A stretch of DNA of 34,483 nucleotides from Bacteroidota bacterium (lineage in GTDB: Bacteria; Bacteroidota; Bacteroidia; Flavobacteriales_D; Crocinitomicaceae). Made by a program: the position numbers and the translations under genes. A model generated the notes under the pieces. That model made no database searches, was not told where the DNA came from, and saw only the letters and a list, made by a program, of their open reading frames with translations. This document shows positions 15,448 to 25,078 of the stretch, one piece after another (position 1 is the stretch's first letter; every line of letters starts with the position of its first letter). The stretch covers positions 1 to 34,483 of the forward strand of contig CANCJF010000008.1 of the NCBI GenBank assembly GCA_947378245.1. The letters run 5' to 3'.

Positions 15448-16685
15448 TATGCTTCTACGATTTTATAAAGTTTGTCGGAAGGTCGAATTTTCTCTGGGGT
15501 AATAAAAGTGAATTCCGTTCCCTTCTTCACTTGAATAACCGGTTTATTGTCGACCCTAAGTTCTTCGATTTTGGTAAACAATACTCCAGTAGTCGGTCCA
15601 GTAATACAAATATCATCCCCAATTTTTAATTCTTGAGCTTCCATTATGAATTCACCAACCTTCGCTTCTTCATAATATTTACGTCCTTTCGCAACGTATA
15701 CTTTACGTGTTGTCGCTTTCGATCCATAAGAATCATTCCATTCCCCCATCAATTTACCAAGGTAATAGCCATCCCAAAATCCTCGGTTAAATACTGTGGC
15801 TAAACGTTCTTTCCACGCGATGACTTTTTCGCTAGAATACGATCCATCTTGAATTGAATCGATGGCTTCTCGGTAACAGGAAGTAGTAATATTTACATAA
15901 TCTGCACTTCTTCCACGTCCTTCTATTTTTAATACAGAAACGCCTGATTCAATGATTTTATCTAAAAAATCAATAGTGCATAAATCTTTGGCAGACATGA
16001 TATATTCGTTATCCACCTCTAATTCGTACCCAGTATCTTTATCCGTAACAATGTAACTTTTTCTACAATTTTGAACACAGGCTCCACGGTTAGCAGATGA
16101 GAAATTACTATGTAGACTTAAATAACACTTCCCAGAAACAGCCATGCATAAAGCACCATGGCCAAAGATTTCGGTACGAACCAATGCACCAGAAGGTCCC
16201 GATATATCTCTTCGTTTAATTTCTTTATTAATACTTTCAACCTGCAATAAGCTTAATTCACGAGATAGCACCATGACGTCTGCAAAATTTGCGTAAAATT
16301 CAACGGAGTCGATATTAGTGATGTTACATTGTGTTGAAATATGAACGGTTTGACCAATTTTTTTGGCATAGTTCATCACGGCATGATCAGATGCAATGAC
16401 AGCGCTGACACCTGTTTCTTTACATGCATCTACGATACGTTTCATTAATGAAATATCGTGATCGTATAAAATGGTATTCAGAGTTAGGTAACTCTTTAGA
16501 TTGTTTTCTTTACAAATACGAACAATCTCTGATAAGTCATCCAAGATAAAGTTATGGGTGGACTTAGTACGCATGTTGAGTTGTTCGACTCCAAAATAGA
16601 TAGAATTTGCTCCACCTTGTATGGCTGCGTGTAGCGATTCGAAAGAACCAGCTGGAGCCATTAGTTCTATGTTTTTATTTGACAT
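15447..16685 (-). CDS. trhP: U32 peptidase-family tRNA hydroxylation protein (TrhP/YegQ-like)
   Basis: A 412-residue U32-family protein. It starts IELMAPAGSFESLHAAIQGGANSIYFGVEQLNMRT, the family hallmark, and carries EIFGHGALCMAVSGKCYLS...RGACVQNCRKSY with four cysteines, C180, C187, C203 and C207, which probably bind a 4Fe-4S cluster. This layout is that of TrhP (YegQ), which makes 5-hydroxyuridine at position 34 of tRNAs with prephenate as oxygen-related cofactor in E. coli, rather than of a peptidase. RlhA (23S C2501 hydroxylation) is a related alternative but is normally longer. The chain closes with a beta-barrel-like tail (VGEFIMEAQELKIGDDICITG). It is first in a two-gene operon with the ferredoxin. 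Confidence 0.85.
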   Translation of the reverse strand: MSNKNIELMAPAGSFESLHAAIQGGANSIYFGVEQLNMRTKSTHNFILDDLSEIVRICKENNLKSYLTLNTILYDHDISLMKRIVDACKETGVSAVIASDHAVMNYAKKIGQTVHISTQCNITNIDSVEFYANFADVMVLSRELSLLQVESINKEIKRRDISGPSGALVRTEIFGHGALCMAVSGKCYLSLHSNFSSANRGACVQNCRKSYIVTDKDTGYELEVDNEYIMSAKDLCTIDFLDKIIESGVSVLKIEGRGRSADYVNITTSCYREAIDSIQDGSYSSEKVIAWKERLATVFNRGFWDGYYLGKLMGEWNDSYGSKATTRKVYVAKGRKYYEEAKVGEFIMEAQELKIGDDICITGPTTGVLFTKIEELRVDNKPVIQVKKGTEFTFITPEKIRPSDKLYKIVEA

Positions 16686-16770
16686 TCTAAAATTTCCCTA
16701 AATTATAAGGGACAAAATTCATCTTTTTAAAATTTAGATAAAATGATTTGTATCAGGTTTGAAATAAAAT

Positions 16771-16797
16771 GGCTGTATCTCAAAAATTGATACAGCC
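16771..16797 (-). terminator. Rho-independent terminator after the ACMSD-like gene
   Basis: A perfect 9-bp stem, GGCTGTATC (16771-16779) and GATACAGCC (16789-16797), with a 9-base loop. Reverse-strand continuation is ATTTTATTT, and plus-strand continuation is ACTTTTTT. The reverse-strand gene ending at 16865 is the only transcript that would use it. Confidence 0.7.
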
Positions 16798-16864
16798 ACT
16801 TTTTTGAATAAAAATCAGTTGCTCTTGAATGAGCTTAATTAAATTTCCACTATTGTTAATTGTC

Positions 16865-17872
16865 TTATTGAAATTGATTTTTTTCTAATTTCAACCATTC
16901 TAAAGTTGCATTGTGAAAAATATCTTCTTGAACCACTTTAGACAAATCGCTATCTTCAATAAACTTACCAATTTCTAAATCGCCTAAAGGAAAAGGATAA
17001 TCCGTACCAAAACATACTTTTTTACTTCCTTGCATTTTTAAGATGTATTTCAAAAGGTCGATATCGTGTGTAATACTATCTACCCAAAACTTCCCAACGT
17101 ATTCTCGTGGATTTATTGGATTATCAAGTGCAACTAAATCTGGGCGACAATTAAAACCATGTTCAACGCGACCTAAAGTGGGTAAAAACGAACCTCCAGC
17201 ATGTGAAAAACAAACGCGTAAATGAGGTAGTTTTTCCAATAAACCGCTAAAGATCATGGAGCAAGCTGCGCGAGAAGTTTCAGCGGGCATTCCAACTAAC
17301 CAAGGTAACCAGTATTTTTTCATACTATCTTCTCCCATCATTTGCCAAGGATGAATCATTACAGCCATGTCTAGTTCCGCCATCGCTTCAAAAATTGGAA
17401 AGAATTCTGGTTCTCCTAAATTTTTATCATTGATGTTGCTTCCAATTTGTACACCTACCAATCCGATTTCTTTACAACGTCTTAATTCTTGAATTGCAGT
17501 ATCCACATCTTGCATAGGAATAGTACCTAATCCGATGTAGTTTTTTGGATAACGAGCCACTAAATCTGCAATATGGTCATTTAAAAATTTGGACGATTCC
17601 AAACAATCTTGAGGCTTAGCCCAGTATGAAAATAACACTGGAATCGTACAAACCACTTGAACAGTCGTTGCAAAATCTTGGTATTCTTTGATTCTAAAAT
17701 CTTCGTCCCAACAGTTCTCTTCTATACGACGAAAAAAACGTCCTCCTTGCATCATATCAGCCGTTTTGTCTTCGTTGTGTTTCAAGTAAATAAAATCCCC
17801 ATAACCAAATTTACCATGCCAATCTGGAAGGTTTTTCGGGATGATATGCGAATGCATGTCTATTTTCAACAT
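16865..17872 (-). CDS. Amidohydrolase, ACMSD type (2-amino-3-carboxymuconate-6-semialdehyde decarboxylase)
   Basis: A 335-residue TIM-barrel amidohydrolase very like ACMSD, which decarboxylates the kynurenine-pathway intermediate and steers it away from quinolinate. Metal ligands in order: H7 and H9 (MHSH), H174 (IHPW), H224 (FSHAGGSFL) and D291 (GTDYPFP). The GGRFFRRIEENCWD block (43-56) and FNCRPD (240-245) hold arginines positioned like the substrate-binding arginines of known ACMSD. It lacks the HEXXH-like or other motifs of different decarboxylases. No other kynurenine-pathway gene is in the window. A terminator at 16771-16797 follows. Assignment as another o-pyrocatechuate-type decarboxylase is less likely. 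Confidence 0.85.
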   Translation of the reverse strand: MLKIDMHSHIIPKNLPDWHGKFGYGDFIYLKHNEDKTADMMQGGRFFRRIEENCWDEDFRIKEYQDFATTVQVVCTIPVLFSYWAKPQDCLESSKFLNDHIADLVARYPKNYIGLGTIPMQDVDTAIQELRRCKEIGLVGVQIGSNINDKNLGEPEFFPIFEAMAELDMAVMIHPWQMMGEDSMKKYWLPWLVGMPAETSRAACSMIFSGLLEKLPHLRVCFSHAGGSFLPTLGRVEHGFNCRPDLVALDNPINPREYVGKFWVDSITHDIDLLKYILKMQGSKKVCFGTDYPFPLGDLEIGKFIEDSDLSKVVQEDIFHNATLEWLKLEKNQFQ

Positions 17873-17910
17873 AATTTATAATTTAATTTCAAGGTTAAAC
17901 TTTTTTGTAA

Positions 17911-17952
17911 TCTATAACTCATAACTCTTCGTCCGTCACTCGTCACTTATTA
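17911..17952. repeat. ACTCAT/CGTCACT-type short repeat at the accC 3' end
   Basis: A run of imperfect AACTC and GTCACT repeats between the ACMSD and accC genes. ACTCGTCACTTATT at 17938-17951 is identical to 1418-1431 in the permease gene, and the repeat supplies bases of accC's stop codon (17950-17952). Confidence 0.55.
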
Positions 17953-19434
17953 TCGTACCATTAACTTCCAAGCGCCATGTATCGGCTTAGAAATATATTC
18001 ACGTTCGTTTTTTTCTTTTAAGTCGTTCCAAATTGTTTCTAAAGCAGCTTCTAAGGCATTTTCCTCTTCTAACATAGCAGTATTTACTAGTTCTGGTGAT
18101 TCAAAATAGTGTTTAATAAAGTTGGTGTCAAAATCTCCTGAAATAAATGCTTGATGTTTTAGTACGTATTTACAAAAATCTAAGTTGGTTTTAACTCCCG
18201 ATATCTGGTAATTATCGATTGCGAAAATCATTCGTTCAATCGCTTTTTCACGTGTTTTTCCCCAAACTACTAATTTTGCTAACATCGGATCGTAGTAAAT
18301 TGGAATTTCCATTCCTTCTTCAAACGAATCGTCAACTCGTATATGTTCCCCCTTTGGAGTACGGTAACGTTTAAGTGTTCCAATATCTGGTGTAAATCCA
18401 TTAAAGGTATCTTCAGCGTAAAGTCTTATTTCTAAGGAATGACCATTAATAGACAATTCATCTTGGAGTTTAGGTAGTCGTTCTCCACGAGCTACACGAA
18501 TTTGCCATTCAACTAAATCTAATCCTGTAATTTCTTCTGTAACTGGATGCTCCACTTGCAGACGTGTATTCATCTCCAAAAAGAAGAAGTCTAAATTTGC
18601 GTCTAATAAAAATTCCACAGTTCCGGCTCCAACATAATCACATGACTTACAAACAGCAATCGCTGCTTCCCCCATCTTCGCTCGTAACTCTTCAGTCAAA
18701 ACTGAACTTGGAGCCTCTTCAATTACTTTTTGGTGACGTCTTTGAATACTACATTCACGTTCAAATAAATACACGTAGTTTCCATGCGTATCTCCAAAAA
18801 CTTGTATTTCAATATGACGTGGTTTACTAACAAATTTTTCAATAAAAACTTCATCGTTTCCAAAAGAAGAGCGTGCCTCACTTTGTGCCATACGCATTTG
18901 TTCTTCAAGACTTTCTATATTTTCAACGAGACGCATTCCTTTTCCACCACCACCTGCAGAAGCTTTGATTAATATTGGAAACCCAACTCGAAGTGCAATT
19001 TCTTTCGCTTCATGAACATCAACGATTGCTTTATCAATACCTGGGACTAATGGTACATTGAATTTTTTTACAGCTTGTTTCGCTTCCAATTTATCCCCCA
19101 TCACTTGCATGGATGCTGGAGAAGGACCAATAAAAGTTATTCCAGCATCTTTTACTTTAGTCGCAAATTCAGCATTTTCAGAAAGAAATCCATAACCAGG
19201 ATGTATTCCATCAACACCTAATGTTTTACAATGTTCAAGGATGACATCTTGTTTAAGATAACTTTCATTGGAAGGCGATGCTCCTACATATACTGATTCG
19301 TCTGCTTCACGAACATGTAAGGAGTTTTTATCTGCATCTGAATAAATAGCAACTGTTTGAATGCCCATTTTTTTGAGGGTTCTAATCACGCGGCGTGCTA
19401 TTTCTCCACGATTGGCAATAAGTACTTTTTGCAT
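17950..19434 (-). CDS. accC: Biotin carboxylase subunit of an acyl-CoA carboxylase
   Basis: A 494-residue biotin carboxylase that uses ATP and bicarbonate to carboxylate biotin on a carrier protein. The domain order is normal: N-terminal MQKVLIANRGEIARRV, ATP-grasp with glycine loop GGGGKGMR (161-168), ERECSIQRRHQKVIEEAP (225-242) and EMNTRLQVEHPVTEE (287-301), then the biotin carboxylase C-domain. The chain has no biotin-carrier domain, so BCCP and the carboxyltransferase are separate proteins not seen here. Whether it acts on acetyl- or propionyl-CoA cannot be told from this sequence, and the 40-residue charged tail resembles versions used for propionyl-CoA carboxylase in Bacteroidota. It starts 5 bases after the tamB stop, so they likely share a transcript. 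The 3' end runs into a short repeat. Confidence 0.93.
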   Translation of the reverse strand: MQKVLIANRGEIARRVIRTLKKMGIQTVAIYSDADKNSLHVREADESVYVGASPSNESYLKQDVILEHCKTLGVDGIHPGYGFLSENAEFATKVKDAGITFIGPSPASMQVMGDKLEAKQAVKKFNVPLVPGIDKAIVDVHEAKEIALRVGFPILIKASAGGGGKGMRLVENIESLEEQMRMAQSEARSSFGNDEVFIEKFVSKPRHIEIQVFGDTHGNYVYLFERECSIQRRHQKVIEEAPSSVLTEELRAKMGEAAIAVCKSCDYVGAGTVEFLLDANLDFFFLEMNTRLQVEHPVTEEITGLDLVEWQIRVARGERLPKLQDELSINGHSLEIRLYAEDTFNGFTPDIGTLKRYRTPKGEHIRVDDSFEEGMEIPIYYDPMLAKLVVWGKTREKAIERMIFAIDNYQISGVKTNLDFCKYVLKHQAFISGDFDTNFIKHYFESPELVNTAMLEEENALEAALETIWNDLKEKNEREYISKPIHGAWKLMVR

Positions 19435-19439
19435 AATAT

Positions 19440-22400
19440 TTATTTTCTAACTGTTGAACTGTCTTTATTATTTAATAAAGCACTAGTTGGAATTGCTTTT
19501 CTGTTTTTCTTTGCGCGTTTAATTATTCGTCGTTCATTTTTTGGTCTAAACATATTTAAAAAACGTTGAAGAGAATTAAATTCTTCCAAAGAAGTAAACT
19601 CCTCTTGATAGTTTATACCAATCCCTTGTGTCGTATAGGTATTCAATTGATTAAATAAGTTAATGTCGTTTGATTCATTAAACGTACTTAATCTAAGATT
19701 TCCTTTATCATCCAATTTGTATTCGATTTTCACATTACTTATTAATAAACTTTTGTCTGCATTTTGATTACTCCCAAATGCAGATGTAATCATCCAATCA
19801 CCATAATCTTTCGAAAGACCAACTTTTATGGTTGATGTACCTGTCGTACTTGTATGATCAGCATTAGTAACTTTATCAGTTGCAGTATTGTAACTTAAAT
19901 TGATTTTGTAATTTTTTGATAAATCATTCAAAATACTATTAATTTGATTGGTCACTAAATCTGCAACAGCATTTGAACCCACATTATTACTACTAGAGAG
20001 TAGAGGTTGAAATTTTTTCCAAAGTAATAAGGAGAAAAATTGTTTATTTAGTTCTTCCTTGCTATCATTAATTCGAGCAACTACAGCTTTTGAGTCTTCA
20101 TTAACACCTGTACCTGCATTTCCCAATTCTATTTCAAAATCTATTTTTGGTTTCATAACTGTTTCGCTTAATTTTAATTTACAGCGAACTTCCTGAATGG
20201 ATTTTGCATTGGAATTATCAATAGGTAAAATATCTTTTAATGTGGTGAAGACTGTACTAACTGTTGTTAATTTTAATTCTGCTAAATAAGGGTCTTTTGT
20301 CCAGCTAATAGTACCTCCTTCTTGAATTGTAAAATTTTGTTTTAAAGGACCTAATACAAAATTATAGGTACTTTGATTTGAATTTGAATTTAAAATGGTG
20401 TACGTTCCATCCATGGTGACATTTTCAGATCGATCCATGTTTATGTTGATGTCACCACTACCAAATGCAGTTATTTCATCTCCTAATTTTTCGTTAAAGA
20501 TTAATTTTAATTTCGCTTCAGGGGTGACTTTAAATTTTAAGTCTAATGTAACACCTGAATAATCAATTTTATGTTTTTTATTTTTTTTGAGATCATTTTT
20601 TTGTTTGAAACGAATGAATTTTCCTTCTTCAATATCGCTGTCTCCATACATTGGGAAGTTAATAGTAGAACCGTTTTCTGTTTTTAAATCTACGTTAAAT
20701 GCGATGTCATCTGGGGTACCACTCATGTTGATCGTACCTGTTGCATATCCTTTTCCGTAAAAGATATCATCTTCCTTAAATTTCGTGTTCATAACCAAAA
20801 AATGATCAATCGGTAAAATCATACCAGGCATAGATGTGATATCTTCTTCGATATTCATATTGACATCAAAAGTCCAATTTTCAAAATTCTTATGGTACAC
20901 GGTAGCTATCACTGAACCATTATTTCCTTCTTCGTCTTTAATAGGCATGTTGTTAATGTAGAAACCTTCTTCATCCACTAAAATTTTTCCTTTGGCAGCA
21001 AGATTCACTCCAAACATTTCAATTTTAGAACGACCATTTTCAAGTTCTACTTCTCCGTGAAGTTTCGGTGAGTAGAGTGTACCTCCCACATGAATATTTC
21101 CTGTAATATTCCCCTCAATATTTGAAATCAATTGCGGATCCAAAAATGCATTTGTAAATTGGATATTCGTGTGATTAAAATCTAAATTAAAATTTAAATT
21201 GTTTTGATTCCTCATCGGAAAATAACGACCATTGAAGTTGAATGTAGGGTTTGAACGATAAGCTAAATCCCCTTTTAAAAAGATACTTTTCCATTCATTC
21301 TCCCAATTTCCAGAAAGAGAAATATCTCCAACCTCTTCTTTATTCATGAATAAATGATGAATGTTGGCGCTTCCTGAGATATTTAGATCTGTAAAAGGCG
21401 TACTAATCTTTGTGTTTGCATTCATTTTACCCTTTAATTTTGTAGGTAATTGAAATAGGTTACTAACATTAATCAATTCTAGACCTTGAATATGTAGTTG
21501 AGCAACATCTTCATTTTTATCAGATAGTGCACCTTCAAAAGAAATTGTTTCGTCATCGTGTTTGATTGAAAAATCATTTACTTGAATGAAACGGGGAGCA
21601 ACTTTTAATTCACATTCTTTGTCCAACGTCCATTTGTTTTTTTCTATGTGAAAATAGGATGGGAGGATATGAAAAGAAAAAGATTTTCCTGCTTCACATA
21701 ACGTGTTCCAACGAATCGTTGATTCTTTTTGATTTATTAATTTCCAAGTTAACACCGATTGAAGGTTATTATCAGAACCAGTTGTCTTGAGTGATACATT
21801 TTCAAGTTGAATAGAATCTGAATAATTTATGCGAACAGCTTCAATTTCTGTTTCAACGTATTTATTTTTAATGGTACTTGACGATGACAGTTTTTTGATT
21901 TTTAATTCACCAACACTAAAATAAGGAGCTTTTATTTTTACAGAAATTTCATCTTTCGAAATATCACCTTTGATACGACTCCCCGTTGCTAATTTTAACT
22001 GAGGAGCAAACAAATCGATGACTTCGTCAGCGTTCTTCACTTCAATATTATAACTCCAGTCATTATTAGTCACAATAGATTTACGTGGTTTGATTAATGC
22101 TGGTAATACGTCACTTAAGCGATTGTTTATTTCAGTGAAAATTGAGGTCATTTCCAAATTTCCATGCATATCAACATCACAGATAGAAGAATTTATTTGA
22201 AGATCATCCTCTTTTTTATTTCTTTTTAATTTGATTTTGAAATATTCGATATTTGCTTGTTTGTTTAATTGTTGATAATGAATATCTTTCAATTTAATTT
22301 CACCTTCATAAGTATTTAAATTCCCTCCGCTTACATCTACAGTGACTTCTCCAGTAATGATGGTAGTAGGGTTTTTGGCTAAATGTAATCTGTCAAGCGC

Positions 22401-24026
22401 TGCGTAGGTAATATTTGAAGTGAAATCATACTTTTCAATTTTAGCGATTTCAATTTTTCCATTGAAGTCAAATTGAGCGTTATCATCGTTCACATCCAAT
22501 TTACCTTCGATCACGTTGTTGATATAAGATAGGTTTTCTAAATTAATTTTCGTGTAGTTGTAATTTTTAAAAGTCAATTTGGATAGTTTCCCTTTCATTT
22601 CGTGAACCTCAATATTCGCATCGAAATCAAACATTCCTTTAAGAGAAATCAATCCTGTTGTTTTACCAAGCATTTTGGTTTGCATAATTCCACCAAGATT
22701 TAAACTATCTACATATATGCTAGCTTGTTCGCCTACCGAACTCATTAGGTAGTCGTCGTGTTTTTCATCATAGTCAATCGTCAGACCCTGAGGTAAGCGA
22801 ACTCCGCCTTGTTTCGAATTTATTTTTTGTGCTACGATGGTTGCATGTTGATTACTACCAGTAATTTGAACATTTTTTCCTTCAAAATACCCCAATCTTT
22901 TTAGATGTGTTTCAAATTCTATGGGCTTAATTCCTGCTATTTCTGGAAAACGAAAGTTTTCAATGTCTGATATCGGAAAGAAACAATAGCTAATGTTTTC
23001 ATTGTATTGTAAGTTGTGTAATTCTCTAAAATCTGGTAAAATTAAATCCCCTTTTACCATCGAGTTTTCTCCGAACTTTAACCGTAAATTTTTGATATTC
23101 ATTTCTTTGAGTCGTTCTGTGACGACTGCTTCTACTTCACAGTATTGTTCCATCCCTCTTAACTCCGAAGTGAAATATTGAATGTCACGCATGTGTACAT
23201 GACTACGATTTAAAACAGCATTGAAATATACTTTATCGTCAAATTGTAAAAAGTCATCCCATTTACGAAATAGCATTTGAAATTTGGGCAATGTGGCTTC
23301 GGAACGATTTGTTTTAAATTTTAATTGATGAACAGAAATAATGGTTGAATTAACTTTTGCATACCCAGAAAAACGTTTGATTTGTAGTCCACATCGTTCT
23401 TTTACAGAGAGTTGATTAATTGCTGCTTTGATTGTTCCATTGTGATAGGAAAATTTATCAGCGAATAGATACAATTTTTTTAAATGAATATGGTCGTAGT
23501 TGATTTCATCTGTATAGTTTGGTTTACGATAATCATCATACCTGACATCTAAATTTTTTAAAGCTAATTTTTCAATTTTAAAAGTATACGGCTTTGAGGT
23601 TGGTGTTTTTTGATTTGAAGAGAAATAATCTACAATAAATTGAAAATTAAAATCTTCTGTTTTTTTTGAAATAGATAAATTGAAAATTCCATGCTCAATT
23701 TTAACTTTCTTTAATCGAATTTCTTTTTTGATTTGATTGACTCCCTTTAGCGTCACATAAATCGATTTAGCATAAGCAATTTTATGATGATTCCGATCTT
23801 CAATGTTTATCCCATCAAGAACAAGTTTATTAAAAAATACAATAGACACACGATCAACCGAGAAGGTGGTTTTTAATTCTTTAGAGAAATAGGAAGTTGC
23901 GCGTTGCGCTAAATAGGTTTGTACAGGACTTGTTCTGACTAAAAAAGCAAAAAACACAAAAAAGAGGACAAACCATTCGGCTGAAATACCTAGTAATTTT
24001 CCTGTAAATTTGAGTACTTTTGTCAT
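19440..24026 (-). CDS. TamB/AsmA-type translocation and assembly protein
   Basis: A 1528-residue envelope protein of the TamB (DUF490) family, which bridges the inner membrane and the outer-membrane assembly machinery or lipid transport path. A single N-terminal membrane segment lies near residues 15-31 (SAEWFVLFFVFFAFLVRT), followed by an AsmA-like start (ELKTTFSVDRVSIVFFNKLVLDGINIED) and very long stretches of short beta strands with alternating polar and hydrophobic residues, as in the taco-shell lipid-transfer groove. The conserved TamB C-terminal domain covers about 1050-1460, with motifs such as GNINIHVGGTLYSPKLHGEVELENGRSKI and YNFVLGPLKQNFTIQEGGTISW. Bacteroidota TamB homologues have this length. 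The ATG at 24026 is divergent from tsaD and only 20 bases away. The last 60 residues are basic and unlike the classic E. coli C-terminus. Confidence 0.85.
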   Translation of the reverse strand: MTKVLKFTGKLLGISAEWFVLFFVFFAFLVRTSPVQTYLAQRATSYFSKELKTTFSVDRVSIVFFNKLVLDGINIEDRNHHKIAYAKSIYVTLKGVNQIKKEIRLKKVKIEHGIFNLSISKKTEDFNFQFIVDYFSSNQKTPTSKPYTFKIEKLALKNLDVRYDDYRKPNYTDEINYDHIHLKKLYLFADKFSYHNGTIKAAINQLSVKERCGLQIKRFSGYAKVNSTIISVHQLKFKTNRSEATLPKFQMLFRKWDDFLQFDDKVYFNAVLNRSHVHMRDIQYFTSELRGMEQYCEVEAVVTERLKEMNIKNLRLKFGENSMVKGDLILPDFRELHNLQYNENISYCFFPISDIENFRFPEIAGIKPIEFETHLKRLGYFEGKNVQITGSNQHATIVAQKINSKQGGVRLPQGLTIDYDEKHDDYLMSSVGEQASIYVDSLNLGGIMQTKMLGKTTGLISLKGMFDFDANIEVHEMKGKLSKLTFKNYNYTKINLENLSYINNVIEGKLDVNDDNAQFDFNGKIEIAKIEKYDFTSNITYAALDRLHLAKNPTTIITGEVTVDVSGGNLNTYEGEIKLKDIHYQQLNKQANIEYFKIKLKRNKKEDDLQINSSICDVDMHGNLEMTSIFTEINNRLSDVLPALIKPRKSIVTNNDWSYNIEVKNADEVIDLFAPQLKLATGSRIKGDISKDEISVKIKAPYFSVGELKIKKLSSSSTIKNKYVETEIEAVRINYSDSIQLENVSLKTTGSDNNLQSVLTWKLINQKESTIRWNTLCEAGKSFSFHILPSYFHIEKNKWTLDKECELKVAPRFIQVNDFSIKHDDETISFEGALSDKNEDVAQLHIQGLELINVSNLFQLPTKLKGKMNANTKISTPFTDLNISGSANIHHLFMNKEEVGDISLSGNWENEWKSIFLKGDLAYRSNPTFNFNGRYFPMRNQNNLNFNLDFNHTNIQFTNAFLDPQLISNIEGNITGNIHVGGTLYSPKLHGEVELENGRSKIEMFGVNLAAKGKILVDEEGFYINNMPIKDEEGNNGSVIATVYHKNFENWTFDVNMNIEEDITSMPGMILPIDHFLVMNTKFKEDDIFYGKGYATGTINMSGTPDDIAFNVDLKTENGSTINFPMYGDSDIEEGKFIRFKQKNDLKKNKKHKIDYSGVTLDLKFKVTPEAKLKLIFNEKLGDEITAFGSGDININMDRSENVTMDGTYTILNSNSNQSTYNFVLGPLKQNFTIQEGGTISWTKDPYLAELKLTTVSTVFTTLKDILPIDNSNAKSIQEVRCKLKLSETVMKPKIDFEIELGNAGTGVNEDSKAVVARINDSKEELNKQFFSLLLWKKFQPLLSSSNNVGSNAVADLVTNQINSILNDLSKNYKINLSYNTATDKVTNADHTSTTGTSTIKVGLSKDYGDWMITSAFGSNQNADKSLLISNVKIEYKLDDKGNLRLSTFNESNDINLFNQLNTYTTQGIGINYQEEFTSLEEFNSLQRFLNMFRPKNERRIIKRAKKNRKAIPTSALLNNKDSSTVRK

Positions 24027-24046
24027 GAATTAAAAAACAATAAACT

Positions 24047-25075
24047 TTGAGTGCTAAACCTCTTATTTTACTGGGCATTGAGTCTTCTTGTGACGATACA
24101 TCTGCCGCGATTATCAAAGATACAATAATTTTGTCAAATGTTATTGCAGGTCAGGAAATTCACACAAAATATGGTGGAGTCGTACCTGAATTGGCTTCGC
24201 GCGCGCATCAACAAAATGTAATTCCTGTCGTACAACAAGCAATTGAACAAGCGGGGATCAAAAAGGATGATATTGATGGGATTGCATTTACAAGAGGTCC
24301 TGGGTTGTTAGGTTCCTTGGTTGTTGGGACTTCGTTTGCAAAAGCTTTTGCGCTAGCACAAGATATTCCGATGTTAGATGTGAACCACATGTATGGTCAT
24401 GTTTTAGCTCATTTCATTGGTGGAGAAGATCAAAAAAAACCAACATTTCCATTTATTTGTTTAACTATATCAGGTGGACACACACAGCTTGTATTAGTAA
24501 AAGATTATTTATCGATGGAAGTGATTGGAACGACCATTGATGATGCTGCAGGGGAGGCTTTTGATAAAACTGCGAAATTGTTAGGTTTTCCTTATCCAGG
24601 AGGACCTTTGATTGATAAATATGCGAAAGAGGGAGATGCAAGTAAGTTTACTTTTGCAAAACCAAACATGCCTGGATATGATTATAGTTTTAGTGGATTA
24701 AAGACTTCTATTTTATATTTTTTACAAAAACAAATGAAGGAAAATCCTGATTTTGTTTCGCAAGAAGTAAATCATGTTTGCGCGTCTGTACAGCAAAGTA
24801 TCATCGATATTTTGTTTGTGAAGTTATTGAAAGCAAGTAAAGAACTTGGTATTAATCAAATTGCTATTGCAGGTGGTGTTTCTGCTAATTCTGGCGTTAG
24901 AAAACGTTTAGAAGAGGAAGGACTTAAAAATAATTGGGATGTTTTTATTCCTGAATTTCAATACTGTACAGATAATGCTGCGATGATTGCAATTACGGGA
25001 CATTATATGTTTCAAAAAGGGTTGTTTACCGATCAATCTATTAGTGCGACTGCACGTTTACCTTTTAATCGTTAG
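24047..25075 (+). CDS. tsaD: tRNA N6-threonylcarbamoyladenosine transferase TsaD
   Basis: A 342-residue TsaD that transfers threonylcarbamoyl from its AMP adduct to A37 of ANN-decoding tRNAs, working with TsaB and TsaE. Hallmarks are GIESSCDDTSAAI (10-22), GGVVPELASRAH (43-54), the metal motif HMYGH (114-118) and IAGGVSANSGVR. No in-frame ATG precedes the motif: an in-frame TAA at 24041-24043 leaves TTG at 24047 as the only reasonable start. The gene is 3 bases before the RsmF-like gene and shares a 20-base divergent gap with tamB, so its promoter must lie within tamB or it is leaderless. The product feeds MtaB (1890-3191). Confidence 0.95.
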   Translation: MSAKPLILLGIESSCDDTSAAIIKDTIILSNVIAGQEIHTKYGGVVPELASRAHQQNVIPVVQQAIEQAGIKKDDIDGIAFTRGPGLLGSLVVGTSFAKAFALAQDIPMLDVNHMYGHVLAHFIGGEDQKKPTFPFICLTISGGHTQLVLVKDYLSMEVIGTTIDDAAGEAFDKTAKLLGFPYPGGPLIDKYAKEGDASKFTFAKPNMPGYDYSFSGLKTSILYFLQKQMKENPDFVSQEVNHVCASVQQSIIDILFVKLLKASKELGINQIAIAGGVSANSGVRKRLEEEGLKNNWDVFIPEFQYCTDNAAMIAITGHYMFQKGLFTDQSISATARLPFNR

Positions 25076-25078
25076 TGT

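Noticed and set aside
22993..23181. 62-residue forward frame inside tamB
   Set aside because: A short antisense frame within a long, consistent TamB reading frame.
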